Shown: positions 12,569 to 23,308 of the stretch, in pieces | Position numbering within the stretch: position 1 is the first letter of the stretch | Layout of the letters: each line of letters opens with the position of its first letter | Assembly (NCBI GenBank): GCA_028532985.1 | Contig: JANCIK010000006.1 | Coordinates: forward strand, 620,001 to 684,000 | Length of the DNA: 64,000 nt | DNA from: Stropharia rugosoannulata | Lineage: Eukaryota > Basidiomycota > Agaricomycetes > Agaricales > Strophariaceae | Direction of reading: 5' to 3' | Made by a program: the position numbers and the translations under genes | The notes under the pieces: model-generated | The model's input: the letters and a program-made list of their open reading frames with translations, nothing else | Told to the model about the DNA's origin: nothing | Database searches by the model: none

Positions 12569-14460
12569 AAAGAGGAAGAGGGGGGAATGGAAGGCGCGTG
12601 CGAGTAGTAGAGTAGTAAGCACCGATGCGGATTCGGATTAGGTGGTATGGTATGTCGAGTAAGCACAGAGTAAGCACGTATCCGTTGTTCGAGAAAGCAC
12701 CCCATTCGAGTTTCGAGATTGGTTGTTCGAGTGATCGCGTAGTATTCGATTTCCGAGGTAATCAATCACATATCCGTTTTGCGAGGTAATCACAGATCAG
12801 TTTTTTTTTTCGAGTACGGTTAATTTTTTATAAATATCAAGGTTTGGTATCTTCGAGTAAGCACGGATTTTGTTCGGGATGATGAGGGGTGTACGTACCG
12901 TACCGGACATTGTTAACATGTCTGTAGCGGCGGAGGAGATCAAAGGAAGGCGGTGGGTGGGTGGGTGGTTGGTCGGTTGGTCGGTTAGGTAGGTAGTCAG
13001 ATAGGTAGGTAGGTGGTTAGTCAGTTAAGTGGACTCTTGAACGGATGCGCAGAGAATAGGAGAGAGGAGAAGAGAAGAGAGAATTGGCTCGTGTGCCCTT
13101 GAACGCGACGAAAGAGTGCATAGGCAAGAGAACAAAATAAAAATAAAGCACGCGCCGAGATAACGAGAGACGCTGCTTGAATGTCAAAACATCCAAGTCC
13201 GTCCGAAGGAGAAGAGGACAACGCCAAAGATAAAGCCAACGCCAGAGATAAAGCCAACGTTGAAGATAAAGCCAACGTCGAAGATAGAGCCAACCCCAAA
13301 GATAGAGATAAAGATAAAGATAAAGATAAAGATAAAGAAAAGACGAAAGACGAAAGACGAAAGGTGAAAGAAAGAAAGAAAGAAAAGACGCACTGGAATG
13401 AATCTTGATCGCCCCAGACGATGCGCTGTTCCCAGAACGATGCGGGGTCCAGTCCAGCTTTTATCAGCGCCGCGCGCGCTGCTGCTAGCGCGTCTGCCTC
13501 TGCGTCGCCTTTCGCGCTTGCGCCTGCGCGCGCCATCGCTGCAGACCGCGACCAAGTTGAAGTTTGGGAACGCGCCCGCGCCCCTGGTTCTGCCCTCGCC
13601 TGAGCGAGAGCCTCCGAGGGTGATGCTGGTGCTGATGCCGATAGCGAAGCAGTCGCAAACGCAGATACAGAGCGCATACCTAGTACTACGCCCGGGGGTT
13701 GTTCCGCACGCTCGGGCGGCGGGGTTATGTCATTGTCACTGCTGCTATCATTCCCGGTCGTCTGTATCTGGTCCTGATCCTGCGCCTGAGTGCGAGGCTT
13801 ATCCTGAGCGTGAGCGTGAAGCTTATCCCGAGTCTGAGGCTTATCCTGAGTGTGAGGCTTATCCTGACGCTGCATCTGCGCCGGGCTTACGTGTGCGTGG
13901 GCGTGTGCTATCTTATCCGTGGGCGTTACGTTGACGGGAGTGTCGTCCGCCTGGACATGCGAGTCCGAGTCCGGGTGGGCGATTACGGCTGCGCCCTGGT
14001 TCGCGCGCGTGCTCGCGTTGGTCGTAGATGCACCCACCTGGTTTGGGTTTGGGTTTGGGTTTTGATTCGCGTTCGCGTTGGCAGTCAGCGGGCGCGTGGG
14101 TACGGGTACGGGTATGGGTATGGGTATGTCCGTGTTTACTTCTATGGTACCATCGCGCCGGGCATGAGCATGAGTGTGCGTAGCACCACCACCCACCGGC
14201 GGAGAATCAGGCGAGTCCGGGCCCTGCGTCCCCGGGGGTAGATGAAATGGCGACGACGGGTCCTTGAACGCGGCTTGCAGCTCCTACATAGCGGGCGCAG
14301 TCACAGTGAGTAAGTGTTAGTCTACCTCGGCACGCTGCATGTTTCGGGTCGCGCGCGCGCGCCCTTAATACGCACGCACCTTGATCGACGAGGTGATCGT
14401 CCTCCGGTGGTGTGCTGCGACGCGGGCGAGACTGGCCAGGCGAGGGCTGAGCGCTAGCAT
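11018..14460 (-). CDS. Hotdog-fold acyl-CoA thioesterase (4HBT_2-like), probably mitochondrial
   Basis: Six minus-strand exons: 14380-14460, 13394-14283, 12899-12921, 12465-12481, 12054-12197, 11018-11410; total 1548 nt, 515 residues, all joins in frame. Residues 1-27 are Arg/Ser/Ala-rich with no acid, like a mitochondrial presequence. A ~190-residue low-complexity stretch (NPNPNPN, DKPxTQ repeats, His/Ala) follows. The fold starts at FWEQRIVWGDQDSFQ-HVNN (near 312-328), continues through VRFFES, ARIKWLESLG and SIEVRFRRPVTYPDT, and ends with ALVWYDYGALKKCDPGE, the pattern of fungal thioesterase-superfamily proteins. The two exons of 23 and 17 nt encode exactly the conserved HVNNVRYVRFFES block, which supports the model. 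Introns are 96, 472, 417, 267 and 643 nt, far longer than elsewhere here. The final C-terminus could involve one more small exon. Substrate unknown. Confidence 0.8.
12295..12314. repeat. (CAC)n run in a thioesterase intron
   Basis: An uninterrupted CAC trinucleotide run sits in the 267-nt intron of the thioesterase gene. Confidence 0.9.
12537..12567. repeat. (AAC)n run in a thioesterase intron
   Basis: About ten copies of the AAC trinucleotide lie in the 417-nt intron. Confidence 0.9.
12953..13025. repeat. GGTN tetranucleotide repeat region
   Basis: Imperfect GGTG, GGTT, GGTC and GGTA tetranucleotides run through the 472-nt intron of the thioesterase gene. Confidence 0.85.
13217..13340. repeat. 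18-bp minisatellite followed by (GATAAA)n
   Basis: Five tandem copies of an 18-bp unit (consensus GCCAACGYCGAAGATAAA) run from 13217 to about 13306 and grade into a GATAAA hexanucleotide array. The whole array is inside the 472-nt intron of the thioesterase gene. Confidence 0.9.
13797..13868. repeat. 18-bp tandem repeat in the thioesterase coding exon
   Basis: Four imperfect copies of an 18-bp unit encode the DKP-x-T-Q repeats of the low-complexity region on the minus strand. The period matches that of the intronic minisatellite 500 bp away, although the unit sequence differs. Confidence 0.8.
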
Positions 14461-17400
14461 CGGGCGTGTTTCGTACGTTATATTGTTGTTGTAGATGGGT
14501 GTCCTATGGGCAGAGACGAACCAGGCGAACCAGGGCGAGCCAGAGTGAAGGAGGACAAGACAAGATCAGAGCCCCGCGAGGATGCAAGACACGTCGCTGG
14601 AGGAAATAGCAGATAGGCACACAGCAGGAGACGGGCAGCGGCGGGGACGGCGGCAGGCTGCCAGCGAGCGGGCTGAGGACGACGTGGGCGGAGCGGAGCG
14701 GGGCAGGGAGTTCGCCTTGCACGTTCGTCGCGGCCGCACGAGACTCGACGCGGACATGGACCGTGCGCACCTCTCACCGTGCATCACCGGCTGTCCGGAT
14801 CGGTCGGCTACCAGACACAAACCGACGACGACGACAACGACGAGCAGCTTGTCCGTTCTCCATGGCCCATTGTCCAGCTGAGATCACTATCCCGACCGCG
14901 CTGCACGCTGCGCCACGCGCTGATGCCCCACACAGGGCGCACGCTGCACAGCACAGCACAGGCGCTAAGTAATTGGCGAGCGCAGGTCTAGCCGACCCTT
15001 AGCGTACTTGTTCTCCTGTTTGCGCGGGGCGCGCGCAGGCAGGTGCAGACGCAGTATTACTCACTGCTTTGATACTCGTACCAATAACATAACAAACCAC
15101 CGGGGCGACACAACATCCTGCCTACGCAGCAAGTGCTCGCAATGTACATCCCCGCGATGCCTGCATTGGCGCCCCATCCATCGGCGCCAGCACCAATCTG
15201 CTGTGTTGTTCAGTCCAAATGGCGTCCCTCGCCCTCGACGGGCAAATGCGCCTGATTCCGTACACATCTGTATTCGCATTAACCATGAACGCTCTATGGG
15301 CGCTCAGCACCATGCAGTAGTAGAGTCTCCGTGACTCTTTCGCCGACGCGCAGGCGAACTGCAGGGTCTCGTAAAACACGGTAATGCGTTGTAAAGTAAC
15401 ATAATCCTTCTTCATTCATATCCTACTTACCAAACCTACATTGCTCATTTCGCACCGTTCCCAGTTCGTCTCTGTCGCGTGGGTGCTCGACTGATGCTAT
15501 ATGACTCGCATGTGCAGCACAGCGCGCTTTGTTCTTCACATATTCACATCGAACAATGAACCTAACCTGGCACCGCCCCGCCTCGACCCAATCCCCATCT
15601 CAATCTCACCATGATATGTATGATTGCAGTCATACGAACTCGCGAAAAAAAAAAAAAAAATAGGTTAAAAATAGCCTTCCATCCCAGCATCTCCAAAAAT
15701 AACCTTCCATTTTATTTCCGTCGCAGGAATCGTGCAGCGTGGGGCTGTACACCACCTGGCGCTTGGAGATATACATACATATGATAGCTATGTATGTACG
15801 TAGCTATCTGTGAAGGGCTGAATTGTATCACTGATCTGTCACTGTCAGCTTTAGGCTCTTGTCAAAGGTAACGGACACGCTGCACATCATGGAGAGTGTA
15901 TCATATCACGGAGAGAGGATGATGGTGTTCCGACCACATCATGGCGGCCCATGAGCTTCGCCTTTGAGGAAAGTGTGCTGCGATTGTAATCAGAGTGATT
16001 TACGATCAAATTTAGAAGTGCATGGCTCAGTTTAACGTCTCTGCCCAGCGTCGTTCACGGACTCCCACTCTCATATTACACTAGTAGCGCATCAGCCAGT
16101 GGTGCACTTCGAAATTGAATGATCTGCCGCCTGACTCATTGGCAACAGTCACGATAGGTCTCAACAGCACACCACACCGAACTTGTGGATTGAAAACAAT
16201 AAATCAAATCGTCGTGTTGTGTTTCCCTCCCTTGCCAGTGTTCACACCTCATCGTTACAAGAACGAGTTTCAGCTGAAATGAACATGTCACGTCCCGCGC
16301 CCGCCCGTACTAGTGAGCTAGCAAGCCAGGCTAGAGCATATGCTCTCCTGTCTCGCACCTGTGGCACCTGAAAGGCGCTATTTGTTCTGAGCAACATCAT
16401 CCATGTGCACCCCCACCTGGAGCGGCGGATCGTCGCTGGGTCTCTAGGGTCTGGCCGTCACCAACGGTCGAGCTTCACGGGTCTGCCAAAAGCGATACCT
16501 TGACTACTCTTCTCCTCACCATACTGTCTCGATGCATGTTTGAATTCAACTCTTGTCAAGTTGAGCCAGGTTCATTTCCCGGAATAAAATAAAAATTTCA
16601 GACACATCGACAGATGGACAGAGCACAACAGGGTAAAAGAGTTACAACGCTAAGTAGTACGCGCGTCTCGGACTCGGAAGTGGCCGACGAGCACAACATA
16701 CTCTACATACATACATGCATATGCGCTCGTCCGGCGCTGTGAAGGGTAGTACTAAATACAATTGCTGTGTAGTTTTAGACTTGGGTGGGAACAGATGCAT
16801 CTTCAAGCCTGTCACCTATAATTATCTCGCGGCGCCTCGAGGAATTTCCAAGAATAACATACGAGCTTAATATAACACAGACCCATGCAATCACTCGTAT
16901 GGACGTCGGACGTATGAGGAAATCAAGTCTCGAGAGCCTTACCCAATTCTCCTTTCGGCGTCGTGAAAGGCCCTTGCTTCCAAACGAAATTTTGCGGGCG
17001 TCGATACGATCTTTACCGCGGTTCGCTCGCCACAAAGCAGAGAGCACACCGCGCGCAGACGTATACGCAGCCGGCTATGCGCCTTCTTCTTCTTCTTCCT
17101 AATGGATTAGAAATTTAAGATGCGGTATACTTGGCACAATCCCTCGCTGATAAAGTTTAGGCTGTTTAACTAATAGATAGTTTAGTAGTTGGAGGTGGAG
17201 CGCCTCTCGAGGTGCCTATTACACTTAGTGCGCTCCATTAATCATGTCCAAAGCGTATTAGCCTGGGATCTCAGACGTGCATGGAGCGGGAAAAAATGAT
17301 TCATGCAGAGAGTCAGATTCAGACTGATTGATGAAAAGAATTGTCCTCTGGACTCCGGGTCGAGAACTTGCGATCACACAAGCTGCTACAGACGACACTC

Positions 17401-19848
17401 CCATGCAATTTATGATACACACCACCTGTAAGACAGAGGTGCTGCGGCGGGTCGCGCAGCAGCACCAAATGCCCATGTCGCGCCTGTAGAACGTCTTCCT
17501 TCTCCCTCCCCCAGGCGCAAAGCGAGTGGCGTCGCATGCGCATTCCCATAGGACGCACATCAAGCGAAAATACCTCATCTTTTCAGCATCTGTATGATGC
17601 TGGTATGTTCATGTCCACAACCCCCGTCCGAGTCTCACGCACACTGGCTCAGGCAGCACGCATCCTGCGCGCTGGGCCCATCGCTGGTTGCCGATCGATA
17701 GCCCTTATCAGATGAAGGGGGGTCGCCAAAACACACAGTGATACGCCATGACATGACATCGCAGTGCGCCTCTCAATCATCCGAATTGATAGGGTAGCAT
17801 GTGCAGGGCGTCATTTTTTCCATGCATGTCGTGCACTGGCCCCAAAAATAGACCGCGGCTAAAAATACGAATAACATACGCGGGATATGCGGTAAAAATA
17901 TCGACTGTATACGAATAGAATTATCGCCCGCCGCGCACTCAGGCTGGCGGCGCGCGTCCTTTTTTTAGGCTGCCCAGCAGGAGCAGCAGTGCGTGCCTAT
18001 GTATAAGTGCGTTGGATGGGTTTTTTATACTTAGATCGCTTACGCCCGCTAAGTCCAGCGTGCAGAAATATGCGCGAGCGCTGGGGACACACGGACGTCA
18101 ACGTTTGACAACAAATCCATACCGCACCGTCTTCCGCGCGCGTGTGCTTCTCCCGCCGTGCTCCTGCACCGCCGCGTGTCCGTACCGATACGCCCCGTTC
18201 ATATCTGCCCCCAGTACGCACATTCGGGGTGTCCGCGCCCACCGCCCATCCGGGTTCTCCCTACCCAGCAACCGCGTTCTCATGCCCGTCCGCACACACA
18301 CTCTCTCTATTATTCCCGGGTCACAACTCTTCTATCTCTATGATCTGTGTACTATCGCGCTTGATATCTTTCCACCATCAATTAAACGGGCCCTCGTCTC
18401 CCCTTGCTCTGCTCAGTCCTGCCCTGCCTGCCATCGGCGGTGCTGGACAATGTACGACATCCAGCGTCGGACGCAATACCGCGGCGGCGCGAGATGCAAT
18501 CAGGAAGAGGCCAGACCAGGCCCGAGCCGGCCGTGCTGTACTGTACTGTAATATACTGTGTGTGCATCGATACCGAGGACGCAATTGTCTAAAACGCGCG
18601 CCTGTTCGTGTTCGTGCTCGCAGATTCAGAGTGATGGACAATGGACAGTTCACCTGGGTGCAGCCCGCTAACTTGGGCGTGAGCGCAAGAAGGTCTTAGA
18701 AACCCAGCGAACGTGCGGTGCGCTTCCATTTGAAAGTAATTATCGGGATACCGGGTGATCCCCGCTGCCTTACCCATGGGTCCGACCGCGTGGGCCGAAC
18801 TGATGATGATGATGTCAACACCGAGCCTGGTTCGGGTCCTCATTTGCACCCCCGGGAAGCTTCAGCTTGAGCTTGCTTGCTCGCTCAATCTCGCAAAGCA
18901 GCGTCGGCGCAATTGCCTTCCGGGTCTGTGCAAAAAAATTCTGCGACGTCCCCTCTAACCTCGCTGCCTCGCACATCGGATACATACTCTGCTGTTCGAT
19001 GGCAGATAGCCCTGTATGTACCGGGCCAATGCATGGATGGATATGGAAAACTGCTCAGAAAACAAGGCTGGCCGTCCATTTTGGTGTTTCCTCGTGTGAT
19101 ATGTACATATGGCGTGCGTTCTCTTTCGCTTCACACATTTGAGCATGCTCTCACTCTCACTCTCACTGGATAGCGAGATAACTTGGTTCAGACGCCTACT
19201 TAGGCGCTGGATCTCGTTCGGGTTTGGTTTTTCCAACACGTGTAGTACTATCTCGCCGCATGCGGATAACAGATAGGCACTATGTTCATGCTTCTTTCCC
19301 TCACTCGCGTTCGGCGTATCTCACTGACTCCCTGCCAAGCACGGTTCTTAATCGAAGAAGTCGCAGAAGCTGGCTAAAAAAAAATGTTTCCCATTTCCCA
19401 TATCTTCAAAAAATGTCCATCTCCCATAATCCCTCTTCCATTATTCGCTCATGGACATCGCAAAAATGGACAGATAACCTGGCGCAGACGTTCTGACCGC
19501 TCGCAGCACCGTCCGGCATGAGAAACGAGACTCCGTTTGCGACGCTGGTATTCCTACGTAAAAGAATCTATCCACAAAGCGTTTGTCATCACATACGCCA
19601 CCGCATTCTTCTTTCTCCCGTTCTGTGCAGATTGGGCTTGTTGGAGATGAGCTGTATCTGTACGGCTGCTTTCCATACACGATCCGAGGGTCTAGACTGG
19701 AAGTCAGCCTGACTCTGTTTCCAACGCCCTCTGCAAACTCCGATGTTATCTCTAGTAGTTATCAGGCCATTACGTTGAGAATTAACAGGGAATGGGGGAT
19801 GTGAAGGTCAGGCAATGGTAAAAAAAAACTGCCCGACGTGCGAGACGC

Positions 19849-19905
19849 AAATTCAAGCCGCGAAACCCAGACTTGCCCGATTGAGGCAAGTCGTTTCCCA
19901 TATAG
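19849..19905. repeat. Hairpin-containing direct repeat, copy 1
   Basis: Contains ACTTGCC-CGATTGA-GGCAAGT, a perfect 7-bp stem with a 7-nt loop, followed by CGTTTCCCA. About 25 bp around the hairpin are identical to copy 2 at 20720 and the flanks (AATTCAA upstream) are weakly similar. Confidence 0.75.
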
Positions 19906-20719
19906 GGATTAGTCTCTGCGCTTACGGGCGGACTAACCTATGCGCGTGTTTTCCCAAGTGACTGCGTACCTCCGCCCCGCGGTCGCTAAATAGAGCACTG
20001 AATTAGAACTTGTGATGGGCGTATGTACAACCTGGCGCAGACATATGTCCGCCATCCACTGCGCGCTTGATGTACTTTAAAATAATAAGGTTTGTGCATA
20101 CCCTCTGTCCCCATGTCTGCTCGCTTCGTCAAGAAATGCATTTTAGACGCATGCACAGGGCTAATTGTAGCCCATCTATTTTTCTAGCGCACTTATTCAT
20201 ATCCCTTTCCCCACACCTAAGCGGAGGCATGTCGGATGAGCGATGATCCATGGGCATTCAATCAAACTAACGCGGAGAGCGTGCACCCCGACCGCAAAGC
20301 ACTGCATGGACTGCAACCGCCGCCTCTCCGCATTGTGCACTGACTCATCACTTTGTGTTCCCCATGTCATGCACTTAGAATAGTGTACAGACAGGCAGCT
20401 ACTCGTATGTTCCGGAAGCTCAGTAGAGCGCGGTAGACTGTCATGAACGGGAGATAGACGAACGTGAGTTGTTTCGCTTTTCTTTTTTCAACATTAAAGT
20501 TTGACTCCTCTTACATTGTATTTTCCTGAATGTTAACACCGACGGAAACCCAAGATCTATAGCTAGAATTGCCTCTGAAAACATCTTCGTTACCCTGTGT
20601 CCTTCATATGCGAGAACGGGGACTCTAGCTTAGAGGATGCTCACAGAGAAAGCAGCTACATTTCGGACTACTTGGAAGGCTATAGCCTAAAATATATCGT
20701 CCTCCGCGCACAGGCCCAA

Positions 20720-20780
20720 TTCAAACTCCCCAAGACATACGTTGCCCGATTGAGGCAAGTCGTTTCCCAAATCAGGAGTG
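20720..20780. repeat. Hairpin-containing direct repeat, copy 2
   Basis: Shares TTGCCCGATTGAGGCAAG and the following TCGTTTCCCA with copy 1, in the same orientation about 870 bp apart. The outer stem pairs differ, so the stem is one or two pairs shorter here. Confidence 0.75.
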
Positions 20781-21117
20781 GGCCCCGCACTTGCAGACTG
20801 ACGCACAGTCATCGTCTCTAGACTTGAACATATTCAAAATCGAACTAGCCATGTTCCGCTATGGACATATGTATAAGAACCGGTCAAAGACCGCCTCCAC
20901 CCTATTCTTTCTCTCCCCTTCACCTTCACCTAGATCCTGGTGGTCTCCATTTTTTAAAATCTATAACCTCCCACTCGAGAAATACCACATACTATCGTCG
21001 ATTTATCATCCTTCTTCGTCAGCGCTCGGCCGCACATTACCCTTGGCCTCATAACCACTGCTTCACACTCTCTACATCAGTTTCACAACCAGATCATCTA
21101 TTCTACGCTCAAACACA

Positions 21118-23308
21118 ATGTTCTCACTCCCGCTCAAGATCAGTCCGCGCTTCGCCGTCCTATTTCTTCTCTGTACGCTCTCGACGCAGTGGCTGGCCCC
21201 GATCAGAACTGTTGAGGCCGTGGCTGTCGCTCGCGCACCCGCTCCCAGACGGACATCTCACAGGCAGATCACCCGGGGAGGCGTGGATCACCAGGCGAAC
21301 CAACACAATCAGCGCTACCTGCCCTACCCGCATGCGCCCCGCGCAGGAGGCTCGTACTATCATCACAAGGTAAGCAACACTCCCCTCCGAGCTGATGCAC
21401 ACCACCTAATCACCCCGTGCGCGCCAATAGCGGATGCCAAGCAACCCGTTCTCGAAATTCGCCGAGGCAGTCTTCTCCGGGATAAGGAAGAAAGGCCGGA
21501 ACAAGGGTGCGAAGAAGGAGAAGCGCGGCCACAAGGCCATCGTCATCCCCAGCACGCATGGCGATGCGTTCATGGTCTCGCACGCGCGGCGGGCCGCAGG
21601 CACACCGCAGTGGCTAAGCCAACCCAGGAATGCGTCCCAGCCTAGCGCTAGTGGCAATTCCTCGACGATGTCGGCGCAGGACGCTTCTGACGCAGGCACG
21701 CGGGGCACCCAAACACCTGGGACCGTCAATATCGTTGTATGCCAATCTTCCTCTTTTCTTTTCTCGATTAGGGGCAGTCCTGCTGACGTACCCGTTTGGC
21801 AGAGCCACTCCGACAATCAGACGGAAGAAAATGGGAAGCCGATTGCCGCGCTCTATCTGACCAACTTGAACGGGTCGTACGTGCTCAACGCGTCCGACTC
21901 GAACAGCACCGAGCTTTACCTCGTCGATGCGCCCTCATCCACGTCGCGCACCCCCACTGCGGCCAACAACACGGAAGACAGTCCCGTCAACCTAATGATA
22001 CCCGGGTTTCAAAACGACATGGATTATTGTGCTACTTACAATGTGAGCCCAAAGAACCCGGAACCGATGACTTTTGTGCAGTGCTTCGACAAGAACACGG
22101 GTACGGCGGCCACGGACGCAAACGGGACGCATGCGAGCCAGACCTTCCTGTACAACAAGAACTCGGGCGTCATCCGGCCAACCTGGTTCGCAGGCGAAGA
22201 CGACGGCACGCACGATACTACGAGCGCGAGTGCTGCAGCGGCTGACGATGGCCCGACTTCGCTCGCACCCTCGTCGTCGTCGTCGTTCGCCGCCGCCGCT
22301 TACACCCCGGCGGCTAACTCTTCGTCGACGTACGGTGCTGCCGCCGCCTCAGATACAAGCTCGTCCGCGAGCTCCACTGTGAGTTCTGCAGCAGCGGCCG
22401 ACGTGACTTCCAGCAGCGCACTCCCGACGCCCACCTCCCCGCTCAGCGCGCGCGAATACCAGCAGCACAGAGGGCAAAACGTCACACTCGTCTTCGTGCC
22501 GACGCGCAAGGCCAATGCCGCAGATGTAGATAGCAGCGGCACGAACAGCACCTCCTCGAACTCCACGGCAAGTGCCGCTGCCGCACAGGACGGCTCCGCG
22601 GCATCTAACAGCACCAGCACCTCCGTCAACGGCGCCGCGACGGGTCTGAGCGTCGAGCTTGTCGGCGATGGCAGTATTTCCTCTTCCTCCGCGCCCGTTT
22701 CCTCTTCCACCGCCGCACCCGCCGAGTCGTCAAGCGTCAACGCTGCAGCCGTCGCAGCGAGCATCGCCGCCTCCGCGTCCTCCGCGTCAGCAGCCGCCAC
22801 TTCCACTGCCACCCCTTCAGGTCAAAGCGCCAACGCCGCCGACGCACCGTCGTCTTCATCGTCGATCCCCACGGCCCCAGCCACGACGAGCGTAGTGGTC
22901 GCAGCAGCATCCGATACGCCTTCCCCTTCATCTTCTTCCAACGCGCCCACAACTACGACGAGTGTAGTCGCCGCAGCCGCAGCCGCAGTCGACACGCCCT
23001 CCGCTTCCTTATCGTCAACAGCGCTTGTCACTTCCTCGGTAGGTGCGGCCGCCGTACCCGATTCGAGCAGCAGCAGCACCACCACCACGGATAGTCCTGG
23101 AGCGAGCCCGACAGGCGCAGACGCAGCAGGGGTCGCCGATAGCTTCAGCACCAGCGCCAGCTCCAGCTCCACCATACAGAGCGGGGCGTCATCTTCAGCG
23201 ACGTACGTCGCCGCCGTTATGCAGCGCGAGGCCGCGCCCGCACCGCGGCTCACACCCGTCACCACAGCCCCGTATACCTGGCGGTTCTCGCGCGAGCAGA
23301 GCATATGA
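21118..23308 (+). CDS. Secreted Ser/Thr/Ala-rich mucin-like protein
   Basis: Exons 21118-21369, 21431-21736 and 21803-23308 give 687 residues. The N-terminus is a signal peptide: Lys/Arg, then a hydrophobic run (RFAVLFLLCTLSTQWL), ending near the TVEAVAVA region. A folded-looking middle section (AALYLTNLNGSYVLNASDS ... MDYCATYNVSPKNPEPMTFVQCF ... VIRPTWFAGEDDG) carries two Cys and several N-glycosylation sites. From about residue 260 to 640 it is almost pure Ser/Ala/Thr with Pro, as in heavily O-glycosylated cell-wall proteins. No GPI-attachment tail is visible (the end is WRFSREQSI), so release into the wall or medium is likelier. The second intron is in frame (66 nt) and removes a hydrophobic insert. 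A TATAAGAA lies ~250 bp upstream. No enzymatic motif recognised. Confidence 0.75.

Larger units (their letters stand above)
14461..21117. other. 6.7-kb stretch without a recognisable gene
   Basis: Between the thioesterase start and the secreted Ser/Thr-rich protein gene I find only short open frames without family motifs or coherent splice-linked extensions. There is an A17 run near 15643, a short inverted repeat near 15772-15796, a duplicated hairpin motif (19849 and 20720), and several AT-rich patches in a GC-rich background. I saw no tRNA box B pairs, no transposase and no reverse transcriptase fragment. Part must be promoter for the two flanking, divergently oriented genes. Non-coding transcripts cannot be excluded. 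Confidence 0.5.

Noticed and set aside
13181..13408. Plus-strand 75-codon Lys/Asp-rich frame (KDKANxxDKAN repeats)
   Set aside because: It is a translation of the intronic minisatellite and hexanucleotide array; no start context or neighbouring exon supports it.
14042..14062. Interstitial telomere
   Set aside because: The unit is TTTGGG, only three to four copies, and it is in frame in a coding exon; it does not match TTAGGG.
18142..18699. Plus-strand 185-codon frame in the gene-free block
   Set aside because: Composition follows the local GC-rich, Pro/Ser/Arg-biased sequence, three overlapping frames are equally open, and no motif is present.
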